Source: Leucocoprinus leucothites
Taxonomy: Eukaryota; Basidiomycota; Agaricomycetes; Agaricales; Agaricaceae
Direction: 5' to 3'
Assembly: GCA_013368445.1 (NCBI GenBank)
Contig: JAACJO010000047.1
Span: 1 to 64,000 of the forward strand
Length of the DNA: 64,000 nt
This document shows, one piece after another, positions 1 through 11,079 of this stretch. Position 1 is the stretch's first letter. Each line of letters begins with the position of its first letter. The notes beneath the pieces were generated by a model. It did not search any database, was not told the DNA's origin, and saw nothing but the letters and a program-made list of their open reading frames with translations. Position numbers and translations under genes: made by a program.

Positions 1-3000
1 AATCTCTACATCGGAATGTGCCAATGTGAGATGTATCGATCTGGAAGGCCTTGAAAAGCAGTGGCCATCTGTGGAGTTCCAAATTCCTTGTAGTGGTTTA
101 GCATGTTGAGTGATCGGGTAAGCATGGCCTTTGTTTGTTTCTCAATATCAATGAGGTGGAGAGCCTGCATGTCGCCCTCTGCAAAGTGTTTCCTAACCAG
201 AGCTGAAGTGTTGTATGATCCATGTTGGGCCTTGGTTTCATAATTGGTCAAGTACCATGCCATATCCTTCATTTCAGGCCCATTGGTGACCAGCTTGATG
301 TCATTGTTTGAGTGGGTGCCAACAAGAACCGATGGGTTGTAATTGTTCAACATTGAACAATGGTGTTTGGGAGCCCATTGTCCATCTGGTTCAACCCAGT
401 CAGTATCACTCCGTTCGAAAGGAGCGCTCCTTTTACACTGATAGTGACCATCCCTCTTCTGTAGACATGCTGCCCCATATGTGTGTAGCTGCAGATTATG
501 TGCAAGTAGCTTCTCTCTCAGATGAAACTGTTCTTCGTAGTCATCACAAATTGGATTTGGTGGTTAGTTGTAACCAATGTTGCAGTCCTTTGGAATGTGT
601 CGAACAGCTTCGTCACTCAACTTGTCAATGTCTGCATGAATGCATGTTGCAATATATTTGGCAACTCTCTCCTGAAAATCAATAGTCTGTAGCGCAGCCG
701 CAAGCTTGGAGGACATTGGGGTGTTTGTCAACCACATTATGATATGGAGATGAAGTGTGCCCCAACCTTGGGCCTCAATCATGCCTACATATCCCTCTAC
801 CAGACCCAATACTCCTGGTTGTCGGTGTACATGTGACCCTCGCTGAACACCCTTGATACCAAAAAGCCCTTCAAGTACCGCCTGCATTACATGGTGACAA
901 TAGAGAGACCCAGCAACCAGGTCCTTTGCTATGTTTGCAGCTCGTTCCATACTGCTTGGCCCCACTTCATTATCAAATTTGTCGAGATCTATATCTTGAC
1001 CTGCCAACACTTGTGCAACAGGGTTATGAATGTCCAAAGGGTTCAGTGTGATCCATAAACTCAGTGGGCCACATGCAGCAATGTCACTCCAAATGAAACT
1101 TCGGAGAGCATACAAGGCAGCATCAGTGTGAGGTATCCAAACTGAGGCAGCATGCATTGCACGTCAAAAGGCCCTGACAGTAGGATTGCTAAATGGCACT
1201 CCTTCAGCTTCCTCCTGGCTCGCTTGGTTGAAGTCTTCCCAGTGAAGATGGGCAATAAGGTCACGATTATATATGAAGTCTCGACTTGACATCTGGAATG
1301 TGACTGCTCGACTGATTTGACGCTTCTGTACGACACCAAATATCATTGGGATGAAAAAGTAGTTGTGGCAAAATCGCCTGTCACAGTAATCCAGGGCCCA
1401 GCGAGCATGTACTTCATATGGAACATCAATCTCGCAATCTGTTTCAAACCCCCCAATACCATATGGGAAGAGTATAGGAAAAGCCCCAAGAAGATGGTTG
1501 GGGTCATCAGGTCCTCCATCAAAGCGCAGCCCCGTTGCACAGTCGATATGTGGATATTCATTGATGAACTGCCCTCCTCTGTAAACTCTCAAGTGTGTTT
1601 GACCAATATGTGAGCTTGTGGTGTTTGCGAAAGCTGCCGCTCCAATATCTGCATCCATTAGACCAGTTCCCATAGCATCGACTACACTTGAAGAATGGAA
1701 CAGTATTGTGCAAGGTCCTACTTATGTATAAGTAGATGCCTACAACTATAAGGAGATGACCATACTGAAATCCCCTGTCGACCCAGGATCCTCATTGTCG
1801 GTGGGATGTCTAAGATCTGTATAATAACTTAGCCAAACTTCAATCTGTATTGGATAATAACTATCTTACCGGAAATAGTGCATTGCAGTTGTATGTTCAC
1901 TCCAGTGCAAATTGGCTGAGGATCAACTTTTTCAGGGTATAATACATGAGTTTGCATGATTCCAAAAAAACTTCGTGAGACACACTTACATTCCTCTCCA
2001 TCAGGTACATAGCCATTTGTCTCTAGAGTGAGGAGGTCTGGGTTGTGTGTTACATGTGCACCCTGACATATTTCCTCTGGTACATTATTGTCAGGAAGCA
2101 GAGCAAGTCAGCTCTCAGAAATCTCAATGTTGGCATACAGAGGGTTGTTATGTTTAAGCCAGTTCAGTGTATCACGAATATGCGATCAACAAACAAGAAC
2201 AATATTAAGGAAACACCTCTCTGGGTTGCCATCAGGACCGACGAACATGACACAAATTGTTGATGCCAAGATGATAGGCAGTGGAGGCATTGTATTGTTC
2301 ATGATGAAGTCTGCCAGTTCGGGTGTATTCAGGGGGTATGTTGCAACATTTCCTTTGAGTCCATTATTGAAAAGTGCAGGATCCCAATATCGGGCAGTGG
2401 GATTGCGAGGATATAATTTGATGACATAGGCAGCAGGAAAATATCTTGAAATGAGGATCGTCTCAGCAAGTGTCAGGATTCGAAGTTCGAAAGAGATTTC
2501 GCCTAAAAAAAGGCTATTTGCGAGTGACAGCTGGGGTAAATGGTTGGCCTTGACAGACCACATGCACTCCATGCACACATAACCCTTTTCATTGTCAGCC
2601 AAGCCTGAGGGATGCAACAGCAATCCACTGTATAACGCATGCATGGGATGGCGCCGTGCAGGCTGCAAGTGAGCTTTGTTTGGGAGCTCTGCAAGTACAA
2701 AGAGCGACACAGTCCTCTGTGGTAATCGCCTTGCATATACACAGCAGACTCGTATTTGTATGGCAGCATTGCTCATTTGGTCATGGTATCGAATTTCTGC
2801 CAACTTGATGGTTTCAGGGGATGGTGGATTCAGGTAGTCGGTGTCCATAACAGATAAGTAAGGTTTGTCTGCTTGCATGGGGGGAGTCCGATTTAGTGAG
2901 GCGGAAGACAGTCAAACAGATGAATCTGTGGCTAGTCCACGACGTTGTGCCATCTCTGCTCGCTTTTCATGTGCACGAGATACAAGTCTGGTGCGCTCAT

Positions 3001-3151
3001 TGTCATTGAGCGTCACCACAGCCACAATTAAGGACTCGCAGGTGTGTGATTCAGTGTGACTAAACATCTTTTGACCTGGAAATGCATGTATGATTTCCGT
3101 CTTCGACAGACAGGAAAGCTGCACGGCCAATTCAATGACATTAACTTCCAT
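1..3151 (-). pseudogene. Helitron-like replication protein gene, N-terminal part, decayed
   Basis: Rolling-circle transposon (Helitron) protein, read leftward and running off the left edge. Order from the N-terminus: a charged leader (3151-2912), a DUF6570-like domain (2878-2186, with the motif LPNKAHLQP), then a Helitron_like_N domain (1673-564, with HARWALDYCDRRFCHN, FGVVQKRQ and the motif GWGTLHLHIIMWL), then the segment beginning NNYNPSVLVGTH (353-6). The helicase part would lie outside the window. One frame carries the family similarity across in-frame stops at 2912-2914, 2186-2188 and 2108-2110 (TGA), 1164-1166 (TGA) and 564-566 (TAA). Most are explained by a single C-to-T change. A probable intron lies near 1700-1870. 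Identification rests on remembered family motifs; it is non-functional as it stands. Confidence 0.82.
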
Positions 3152-3695
3152 GCCCTAAATCAAGGCTCAAAACCAGGTTACTGATCGTAGAAAGGAGCAC
3201 ACACGATCTGCTCAGGAGCTATTGGGGGCTGTGTAGCATCGGGTTGGAGCTCATCGGAGCCCAGGCTGAGATTGACCCTCGATCAGATGTCTGGCTCGTC
3301 AGAATTCAGTGGGGAGGCCATTGCTGAGGCAGGACCTGTAAGTGCTAGCTGTATATTCGCTAAACAAGAGTGAACTCACTGGCAAGGGGCCTCAAGGTTG
3401 CAGAGTCAGACAAGAATGGTTGGTGCCCAGAATTTTCACAGTCGGTGAGCAAGTGGACCCTAAAATACTCCGATCATATCCTCTCTATGCCAGGAAATAT
3501 ATCCACAAATTTTATGCCAGTAAACACATCCCCCAGGGCTAATGGTTTATGTCCATAAATCACCTCTGCTCTTAGACGCCATTATTTAAGCTTGCCTGAA
3601 TGGAATGTTCAGCCCACATTTCTTTTAGCGAACAACATTAAAAAAAAAGTAAGCAAATAGCTCACCTCTGGTTACATGGCTGACCCAGGTCACAG

Positions 3696-5242
3696 ATGAC
3701 TTTCAACGAAAACGAATACCGTCAAATTGCATCAATGCAGCCCAACACAGGGAGTAGGCAGGATTTGCTGACTCGCTTGGATTGGAGGGAAGAACTTGAT
3801 GGCGACTGGCTGAGCATGAACCAGGTTGATCCCAACATAGGAGAAGTGTGAGTGACAGTTTGCGTGTCAGGGAAGGTTATGAAAAATAGCACATTCATGG
3901 GTACTACTGGTCAGTCTGATACGACTCAATCACTTTCAAAACGAACACTCACTGAGTAAATTCCATTTCTAAGGCAACTTTTTCCCCAGATCCAAGTACG
4001 GCACTATGGATCGAGCTCGTTACTACCTCTGCTTGACCCCTCCAAGTGATTATTCCGGACTCCGCGAGGACTGGGATGCGAGCTTGATCAACTTGCAATG
4101 TTTTATCGACTGCATTGCCAGAGGAGGAAAGATAAATCCCCTCTGTCCCTTGATCAGACGCAACAGCAAGATGGCTTCTATGTGAATGCAAGCCAACATG
4201 TTTGAAGAGAAGGTACATGGTTGTCGCATAGGGTAATGCACAGGTTAAAAACACACTGCATGTACAGACTGGGGATACTGAAGGTATGAAGCCATTGCTC
4301 AAACATCTGATGTCACCTGACCATGGTCCTTTGATGTTAGATGAAGACTCCGAAACCAACGTGCAGAATTGGCCTGTAGTTGAATCTCTTAGACCAAACC
4401 TTCAAGCAATCGCCCAAACACATCGAGTCCTCCCACTCAACGTATTTGATGTCAGCCATGCTCGAATTCTGCCGCAATCCTATATGTCCAGGCTCCTGGG
4501 TTCTCTGGTGGAGGTGACCTTTGAAGTCAAACACACCTATCACCCGACCTCTGGCCACTTGTTCTTCAGGGTCATGCAACAAATTGTGATCTTGGTACCC
4601 CCAAAGGTCAGGGACTCATCTATGAGTCCCTTCAAAAAGAAACGCAGTGGACCCTACTATCCCCCTCCCATAGCGTTCTCCCCAAGGGCAGTAGGAACAT
4701 GTTCGAGTAGGTGGGCCAAAATCATCATGAATACGATAAGCTTACGGTCTCTACAGGTGCTTCCCCCTCCAAGGGAAGCAATGAAGCCAACGATGCATCA
4801 GCGCTTGAGCGATCCGGCCATGATATTGCTGCCAACAATGACAATGCTGTGGATAATCCTGGGAAGGGAACAGATGATGGTCAAATGTACCGGGCAACAA
4901 TTCGTACATCGCCTATACCTGGCCCATCTGGAAAAGGGACGGAAGGCAAGCAAGGTACGTCGATGTCATAATCTCTAGTACTACAATGTGCCAATGACCA
5001 CATATGCCCAATCAGCCAATGAATCTGCTCTGTCTGAGCTTGACGATGTGTCAGACGGAGACAAAGAAGGTCAGTATTGACTCCAATGAAGCCGATAGCT
5101 TTAACTAATATACAGTAGACAATATCACTATACAAGATGCTGAATGCAAGAACGACGATGGGAAAGGCAAGAAGCGTCCAGCGGAGGAGGATCAGTCAGC
5201 TCAGCCAAAAAAGAGGTATCGGATGCAAATTGCGAAGAAGTG
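3696..5242 (+). pseudogene. Unknown multi-exon gene divergent from the Helitron-like gene
   Basis: I do not recognise a named family. Exon 1 (3696-3847) starts with MTFNENEYRQIASMQ and joins through a clean GTGAGT...CAG intron (3848-3989) to an exon reading SKYGTMDRARYYLCLTPPSD. A later exon (from about 4251) carries SPDHGPLMLDED and HRVLPLNVFD. The tail is Ser/Asp-rich and ends in a short basic exon (about 5117-5242) with KKRPAEE and QPKKRYRMQIAKK, a plausible nuclear localisation signal. An in-frame TGA interrupts the second exon near 4182, and I could not fix the splice near 4700, so the gene may be damaged. Its head-to-head position against the Helitron-like gene, about 0.5 kb away, suggests it may be cargo of the same element; that is inference. 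Confidence 0.5.
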
Positions 5243-5670
5243 ATCTGTTAATTGGATACACTTCTAAGAGTTTTTTTATCTGATTATGATTTTTCTCTTA
5301 GTAAAAAGATATTTCAAATATATATATTGCAATCGTATATAAGACACTATATCGTGACAACGAGTTTCAAGTGCACCAACACTGTTTCAAACAACTCTCG
5401 TGCGCCTGTGTGTTATGGCAGCTGAACTTCGGTCGAAAGCAGCCACACAAGTTTGCTATCTGGCAAACTGAAGCGACTCGCGGTTACTCAGATGGAAGCT
5501 AAACCCCCGGGATGATTACATGTTTATTGCAGGAGAACATGCAGGGAGGCGCGGTGAGACCAGGAAAGCACAAAGCATTTGCATCATAGGAAATATTGTA
5601 GCAGAAGATTCTCGGGTCGACCTGTTAGGTAAGAGGTTGAGCTCAGAGACCAAAAGTCGCCTACTAAACA

Positions 5671-6237
5671 ATGCCAGGCAATTATCCCTTTGAAACACGG
5701 ACGCTCGCAAAGGCTAGTAGAGTTCTCGTACTCGAAAAGCCTATGGACGAAAGATTATCGCAAGACTGGACATTGGCCATCAACGAGTTAAGACGCCTAT
5801 TGGACCTTGCATCTGCTACAAGCAGACAGAGTTCTTTTGTGGCTAGCGATAATAGGATTGTACTAGAGCGGCCTGTATTCGCAGTACATGATATCTTATC
5901 GCCCAACAATACCGACTTAAGTGCCCAATAGCCATCAAATTGGGAGCTCAGCAATGCCCTTGGTTTTCTTCCAATGGAGCGTGGTCGAGGACCTCCATTT
6001 CAAGGCTGGAGTTTGGACCCTAATATCATGTCCGAGCTGTGGAACCTAGACGACGACGGAGTGCGACTCTTGCACTGTGGAATATCAAGTTCCGAGGCAA
6101 GGATACACCCCAAGGACGTACCATCTGAAATTCGAAACAAATTGGCCTTAGTAGAGTTTCATGCTACTCATAATATCATCGGAGGTACCGACGAGTTCGT
6201 GGGTACATGGTCCCAGGTAGAGTTGTACAATCCGTAG
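5671..6237 (+). other. Weak ORF pair, possibly one broken gene
   Basis: One plus-strand frame is open from an ATG at 5671 to a TAG near 5929, then open again to 6237. The second half contains PNIMSELWNLDDDG. A single TAG (which CAG would read through) separates the halves, in line with the decay seen elsewhere in the window. No domain is recognised and no splice sites support it, so this could be chance. Confidence 0.2.
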
Positions 6238-6398
6238 ACAATCTGTCTCTGCACAGAGTATATTCTAAACCAAAGATGCAATATCTACAAAGTAAAACAC
6301 AAAAACTGTGCAAGCGGTATTTGACCCCATTCATCGAATTCTGGACCAATATCATAGGAAGAATTCCACCCATGATTCCTTGAACGCAACGACCCTTC

Positions 6399-7262
6399 CC
6401 ATCTAAGAACCTTGACGCTGAATGTGTAGACTGAATACATCTTTTTCAAGCCCCAGCACATCATAGGGGGGGCACAGACAACCACCAAATCCACGAGAAT
6501 GAGGGAGTCGAGAGAGGTAAGACGGTCCGCGAGTCGCTCGGGATTTACTAAGAGCCCCATACGAGTTCTAAGATCAACAGACTAATAGTTATGAGTCTGC
6601 AGTCACTCGGACATAAAGCAGAACGACTTACATCCAAATCTGCTACCACGCGAACCTCAGTCCTAGCAAGGTCAACGGGCACAGACTGATTTGATCCAGC
6701 TAGACGGCAGGTAGAACTAAGAATGGTACTAATTCCTTCATCCCACTCATGTCGCCTGACGCTGTTCTTTGGTGGAGCTACGACCGCAAAATGAACGTGT
6801 CGTCCGACTGATCCAGCATAAGAAAATAAAAAACGATTAGCATCCACGTGAGATTGTCCGACAACTCACTTCGATTTACAGACATTGGGTCTGCAAAACC
6901 CGGTAAACGAGAGATTTGTGTCATGCAGTCGAGGGGAGACGTCTGCTTTGATAAGATACACTCTGGGGCGAAGGCAGCATGCAATAACTAATATATCCAG
7001 TAGACTCACCACATCAATTTCACCGATACCAAAATTTTTGGGTTCAAGATTGAAACCATAAGAAGAGATCGACTCCAATCGCGGGTAGTCGAAAGGCGGG
7101 TAAACAAAGCGGACTCCATATATGTTTAACTTGAACCAATAGTGCCAAATCAGACTCCTAGAAGGACCCACGGGGAAAGCGCAGATGGCCCCGACACACA
7201 GTTTTCGACATCGTAGACAGGGGAGCGGTATGACCAGTACAGTGTTGGCAAGAAAAGATGTG
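6399..7262 (-). other. Possible multi-exon unknown gene
   Basis: The minus strand shows a chain of plausible short introns. One runs from a GTGAGT donor to CCCCAG around 7018-6972; a second from GTGAGT to a CAG acceptor around 6870-6805; a third from GTAAGT to CTTAG around 6640-6575. The joined reading includes YPPFDYPRLES, VGRHVHFAVVAPP and a C-terminal PPYDVLGLEKDVFS. No family is recognised and the start is unclear. Regular intron spacing is the only support, so it may be a real but unknown gene or a coincidence. Confidence 0.25.
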
Positions 7263-7361
7263 AACCCGGGACATTGATGCGTGTCGTGAGGTTCGAAATG
7301 GGCTCGAATCTTCGATATTTGCTCATTCACACGGTCTGTGTATCGCACACCTGTCCCATAG

Positions 7362-7449
7362 TTTGTACATATTTGCGATTGACACGGTCTTGGCGAATTC
7401 GTCTGTCCTGGGCCAGGCTCACACTTTGTACATATTTGCGATTGACACG
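7362..7449 (+). repeat. 25-bp direct repeat, two copies
   Basis: The 25-bp word beginning TTTGTACATATTTGCG occurs exactly at 7362-7386 and again at 7425-7449, with 38 bp between. It lies about 180 bp upstream of the first NACHT gene and just outside the left edge of the duplicated segment. Confidence 0.8.
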
Positions 7450-7627
7450 TTATTCTTAGCGAGGGTGACCTTGACAAGCAAGGTGAAGACCCCAAAACCC
7501 GACCATTCCCTGCTGTCCTTGGTTGTATCCACTACCGTAACATCCAACTTCATCCCTATAATTCACATTTCACTCCCTGTGCCTCCATATCTAGATAGCG
7601 AGTACTACCACGGGCGAATTTCTGATC

Positions 7628-9565
7628 ATGTTCCAAGGCGCACACCATCTTGCTATCAAAGATGTTAATTTTATCGACAACTCTACCGTTAGTCCTGGTC
7701 AGTGTCCCATATCTGCTCTCCTGCAAGGGCTCTCTCATACGGTAATCAGGCCTCGAAATTCTCCTTAGCAAGTCAATGCCCGATGCCTTCCACGACTCTG
7801 GTGCTCGGGATCCACCCCCCAGATGTCACTTTGGCACTCGACAGGGGTATATCACGAAAATTGTTGGCTGGGCACACGGAAATTGTGATCGCAACCAACC
7901 CCTTCTTTGGATGTATGGCCCTTTCGGAGTTGGCAAGACTGCCGTTGCACAGAGTTGTGCCGATGCCCTCGAATCCGAGCACAAACTCGCTGCTAGCATC
8001 TTCTTCTCTCGCTCGACTGCTGATCGTGACGACCCTCGACGCTTCTTCACATCCATTGCTTATCAGATTGCCACCAAGTACGAAGAGCTCAAAAATGTCA
8101 TTGAAGATCGTATGCGAATGGATCCGGCCATAACTACAAAATCGTTATCAAGGCAGTTTGAGGAGCTTTTCGTCCGCCCACTGAATCGGGTCGATATTGC
8201 AGAGAGTGGACTTGAGGGACGCGTGGTGATTGTTGATGGGTTGGACGAATGCCGTGGAATGACGGAGCAGCGGGCGATAATTGACATCATCGCTACATCC
8301 GCACGCAATGGGACGACACCCTTTCGCTGGTTTTTAACCAGTCGACCAGAGGATCATCTCATTCGTAGCATGAACTCAGAGACTGTATCCAGCATCTCGG
8401 TACACCTTGAACTTCCCGTATCCCGTGCCATAGACCACGAAATCTTGGTTTTCCTCACAAACGAGTTCAAGAGGATCCGCGAGGATCGTAGTTTATCGGG
8501 TTCCTGGCCACCGGAAGAGGCTCTTTCACTTCTCGTTGAACATGCTGCTGGGCTGTTCATTTTCGCTGCCACCATCATGCGCTTCATTAGTGATGATAAC
8601 TCTTTCGGCCCTCAAGACCAGTTGCATACTGTGCTAGAATTTTTGGAGGGTGTGTCCGCTAGCAATGTTGGACCAGGCAACCCTTTAGAAGAGATGGATC
8701 GTTTCTATACGCTCATCATGCAACGAATTCCGTCAAAACTCCTGACGACAGTACAGACAATTTTGCTTCTCAGTGACTTTGAGATAATGACGGTGTATGG
8801 GATTGCTGACTGTTTATCTCTTTCCAAAGAGCAGTTCCGGGGTATATGTGGTCACCTGAATTCAGTTGTGAAGCTCCCAGACGGTCACGAGGAATGGACA
8901 TTTCATAGAAATATCAATTTCCATCATGCGTCGTTTCTTGATTTCCTAAAGGATCCCAACCGGTCCAAGGAGGTATGCATCTATGGTAGCTTCTTGAATG
9001 AGTTTCGACGGAAGCTGTTGTCACAGTTGCATGAAGCCTGTTTGTGTGGTACTCTCTGTTGGTTTATTTGTCATTTCCTTTGCTGACAAGGTGTATTATC
9101 ACTTATAGGTTCTGGAAAAGACAAGACAAATCGCGGCCTCCGGGACTTGATTATCTTTTTGTACCTCTCCGCGGTACCCTCATACCCCTTTGATCTTCAG
9201 ACTGCCGCATCTCTTGCAAAACTCCCATTTGGACAAGCATTCAACAAACTCAAGATGAAAATGCCAAGAGACATTCAGGTTGTCAATTTTCAGAAGTTGA
9301 GGGAGAATGTAAGTTTTCTGATGTCATTTCATAGTTTCTTGGGAGTGGTTTCGTCGAGGTGTTTGAACTTACCGGAGTTGATGCTGACCGATGTTCACAG
9401 CTCCCAGCCGAACTCCGCGACAAGATCCTTCGACAGGGGGCGTCAAAATGCACAAAGCTCAGTTGCACTATCTCACATGAGGTGTGGATTTTTGGTCAAG
9501 GTGAAAATGAAGTGGTAGTTGAGGCCCCAAGCTATTGGACGTGTATGGGAATAAATACTCCATAG
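7628..9565 (+). CDS. NACHT-domain STAND NTPase (NLR-like), copy 1
   Basis: Signal-transduction NTPase of the fungal NLR-like class, expected to act as a nucleotide-driven switch in self/non-self recognition or programmed cell death (family knowledge). Four exons fit in frame: 7628-7697, 7750-9048, 9109-9308, 9401-9565, giving 577 aa. Exon 1 encodes the short leader MFQGAHHLAIKDVNFIDNS, typical of agaric NACHT proteins. Then come a linker with RDPPPRCHFGTR, Walker A GPFGVGKT (about residue 80), Walker B VVIVDGLDEC and a sensor-like FLTSRPEDH. No WD40, ankyrin or TPR repeats follow, so it is a short NLR without a repeat sensor. The start was chosen because exon 1 splices in phase onto LLSKSMPDAFHDSG. 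Its partner at 11,219 is a close paralog. Confidence 0.85.
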
Positions 9566-9639
9566 GTTCTGTGACTGGCCCTTAAATGAAATCATATTTC
9601 TCGTCTTCTCTCATAACTCAAAGATCCGTGGCTCGAATT

Positions 9640-10640
9640 CGAAGTGACTTTCACTGGTACAATATAACCACCCATTCTTGTTCTATGAATGCCTTTCTTG
9701 CTCCAACAGAGTATTCCAGCAAGCGTGCTCGAATTTGGTCCATCGGGCAAGTCACAGTCACACGATGGCAGGGAGGCGAGGAGGCGGAGCTCCTGCTTGA
9801 CGACGGTGACGATACACAAAGCCAAAGAGGCCGTCTCCAAAAAAGCAAAGCGTCTCTCAGTCCGCATCACTGGCCACCCGCTCTCTCCTCCATCGCAGAC
9901 ATCCCAGGCTCACTTCCTGGACCCACTCTCATCAACGATGGGACTGATCTCTCAGTGCCAGAGGTGCTACAACAAGGAACAGAGATGCTCAAAATCTCTG
10001 ACAAGAACGAGAAGCACGTCGTGTTCAGACTCAACCCCGACTCTGGCCACATATCATACCAATCTCGTAAACATGGCATAGGTTGGTCTCGTGTTCTCCG
10101 TTCCCAGGCGCCTATTGACCCCTATCTAGTCCCGATCGAAGCCATCAAAGAAATTCGTACAGGCGGAAACATGAAATACGATCGCCAGTGATTCGAAAAC
10201 CAGAAGAATAGGAGTCGCGGTGGTTGACTATTATCTATACCATCGATGGGTGGGCCGTACAAGACGCTTCACATGATCACCGACACCCAGGACGTCCTCA
10301 AGCAGTGGCACGTTTCGCTTAGGAAGCTATATGCCACCCGACGGGCTTTGATACCAGTGTTGGGAAATTTGACTTGAGAGAGACGATACAGAAACGTCAG
10401 TATTGGAAGCGCGTGGATCAGGAGGGAGACCAGAAGCTCGTTTCCAATGGGGTGCTTGGTCTGCGCAAGAGGTTGAATGTGAATCTCTCCAGTCCATGGC
10501 TTGAAAAATTGTTCCATGTGAGTTTGAAAGCTCGTACAATGAATAAACGTGTTGATTCTTTGGCTGTGTAGGACATAGATACAAAGCAAAGAGGGTATCT
10601 TGACTTTCAGGCTTCCAGCATTTCGCCAGTACTCAGCGCC
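9640..10640 (+). pseudogene. Truncated phospholipase C pseudogene
   Basis: Copy of the N-terminal PH-like region of the PLC gene at 13,437, placed behind NACHT copy 1 just as the intact PLC sits behind copy 2. Compared with the intact copy, the start ATG reads ATA (9812-9814), one C is lost near 9890 causing a frameshift, a CGA is TGA at 10,189-10,191, an A is lost a few bases on, a TGG reads TAG, and there is a small insertion near 10,250. Similarity stops in the EF-hand exon near 10,640; the X, Y and C2 domains are absent. It cannot encode an enzyme. Confidence 0.88.
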
Positions 10641-11079
10641 TGTATGGTCGCAGTCGATGACATGGCAGAACACCACAACTCGTTTCGCAAGGCAGAAGAT
10701 ATCCGCCCACTGACCGATCTCTATCTCACTCTGTTTCATGGCCTGAACCTTGTTCTTTGTGTCTTCCTCTGACAGATAGAACTCGTTCAACCCTGTAAAG
10801 AGAGTCCCCTACCGCCATGTCAGAATTTTCGTCACTTGGATTTCTCGCATAGTCCATCGGAACCGCCATTTTGGGACTGGGAGTATGACGAAAGGAGAGG
10901 ACCCAAAGGCAAAGGTTTAATTCAAGGATGTCGCATGAGTACCTGGATTCACGGGCCTAACCAATGGTTGACTATTGTATATTGAATGTTGTGTTGTCTT
11001 TGGACTTGAAGAAGCTGTTGTTAGAAGCGTCATTAAGTTGAAGCTAGTAGGATCTCACGATGCTGTGTAACATGCGCAT
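10641..11079. other. Unique spacer between the duplicated segments
   Basis: About 440 bp with no counterpart in the other copy and no convincing gene. The minus-strand reading frame here overlaps the PLC pseudogene and looks like a shadow. Confidence 0.5.

Larger units (their letters stand above)
7490..10640 (+). repeat. Segmental duplication, copy 1 (NACHT gene plus PLC 5' part)
   Basis: This stretch aligns by eye with 11,080-14,270 over its whole length: promoter region, all four NACHT exons and introns, the spacer, and the first exon and a half of the phospholipase C gene. Similarity begins near 7490 (CCATTCCCTGCTGTCCTTG against CCGTTCCTTGCTGTTCTTG) and is lost near 10,640, inside the second PLC exon. 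About 440 bp of unrelated sequence separates the copies. Confidence 0.85.
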
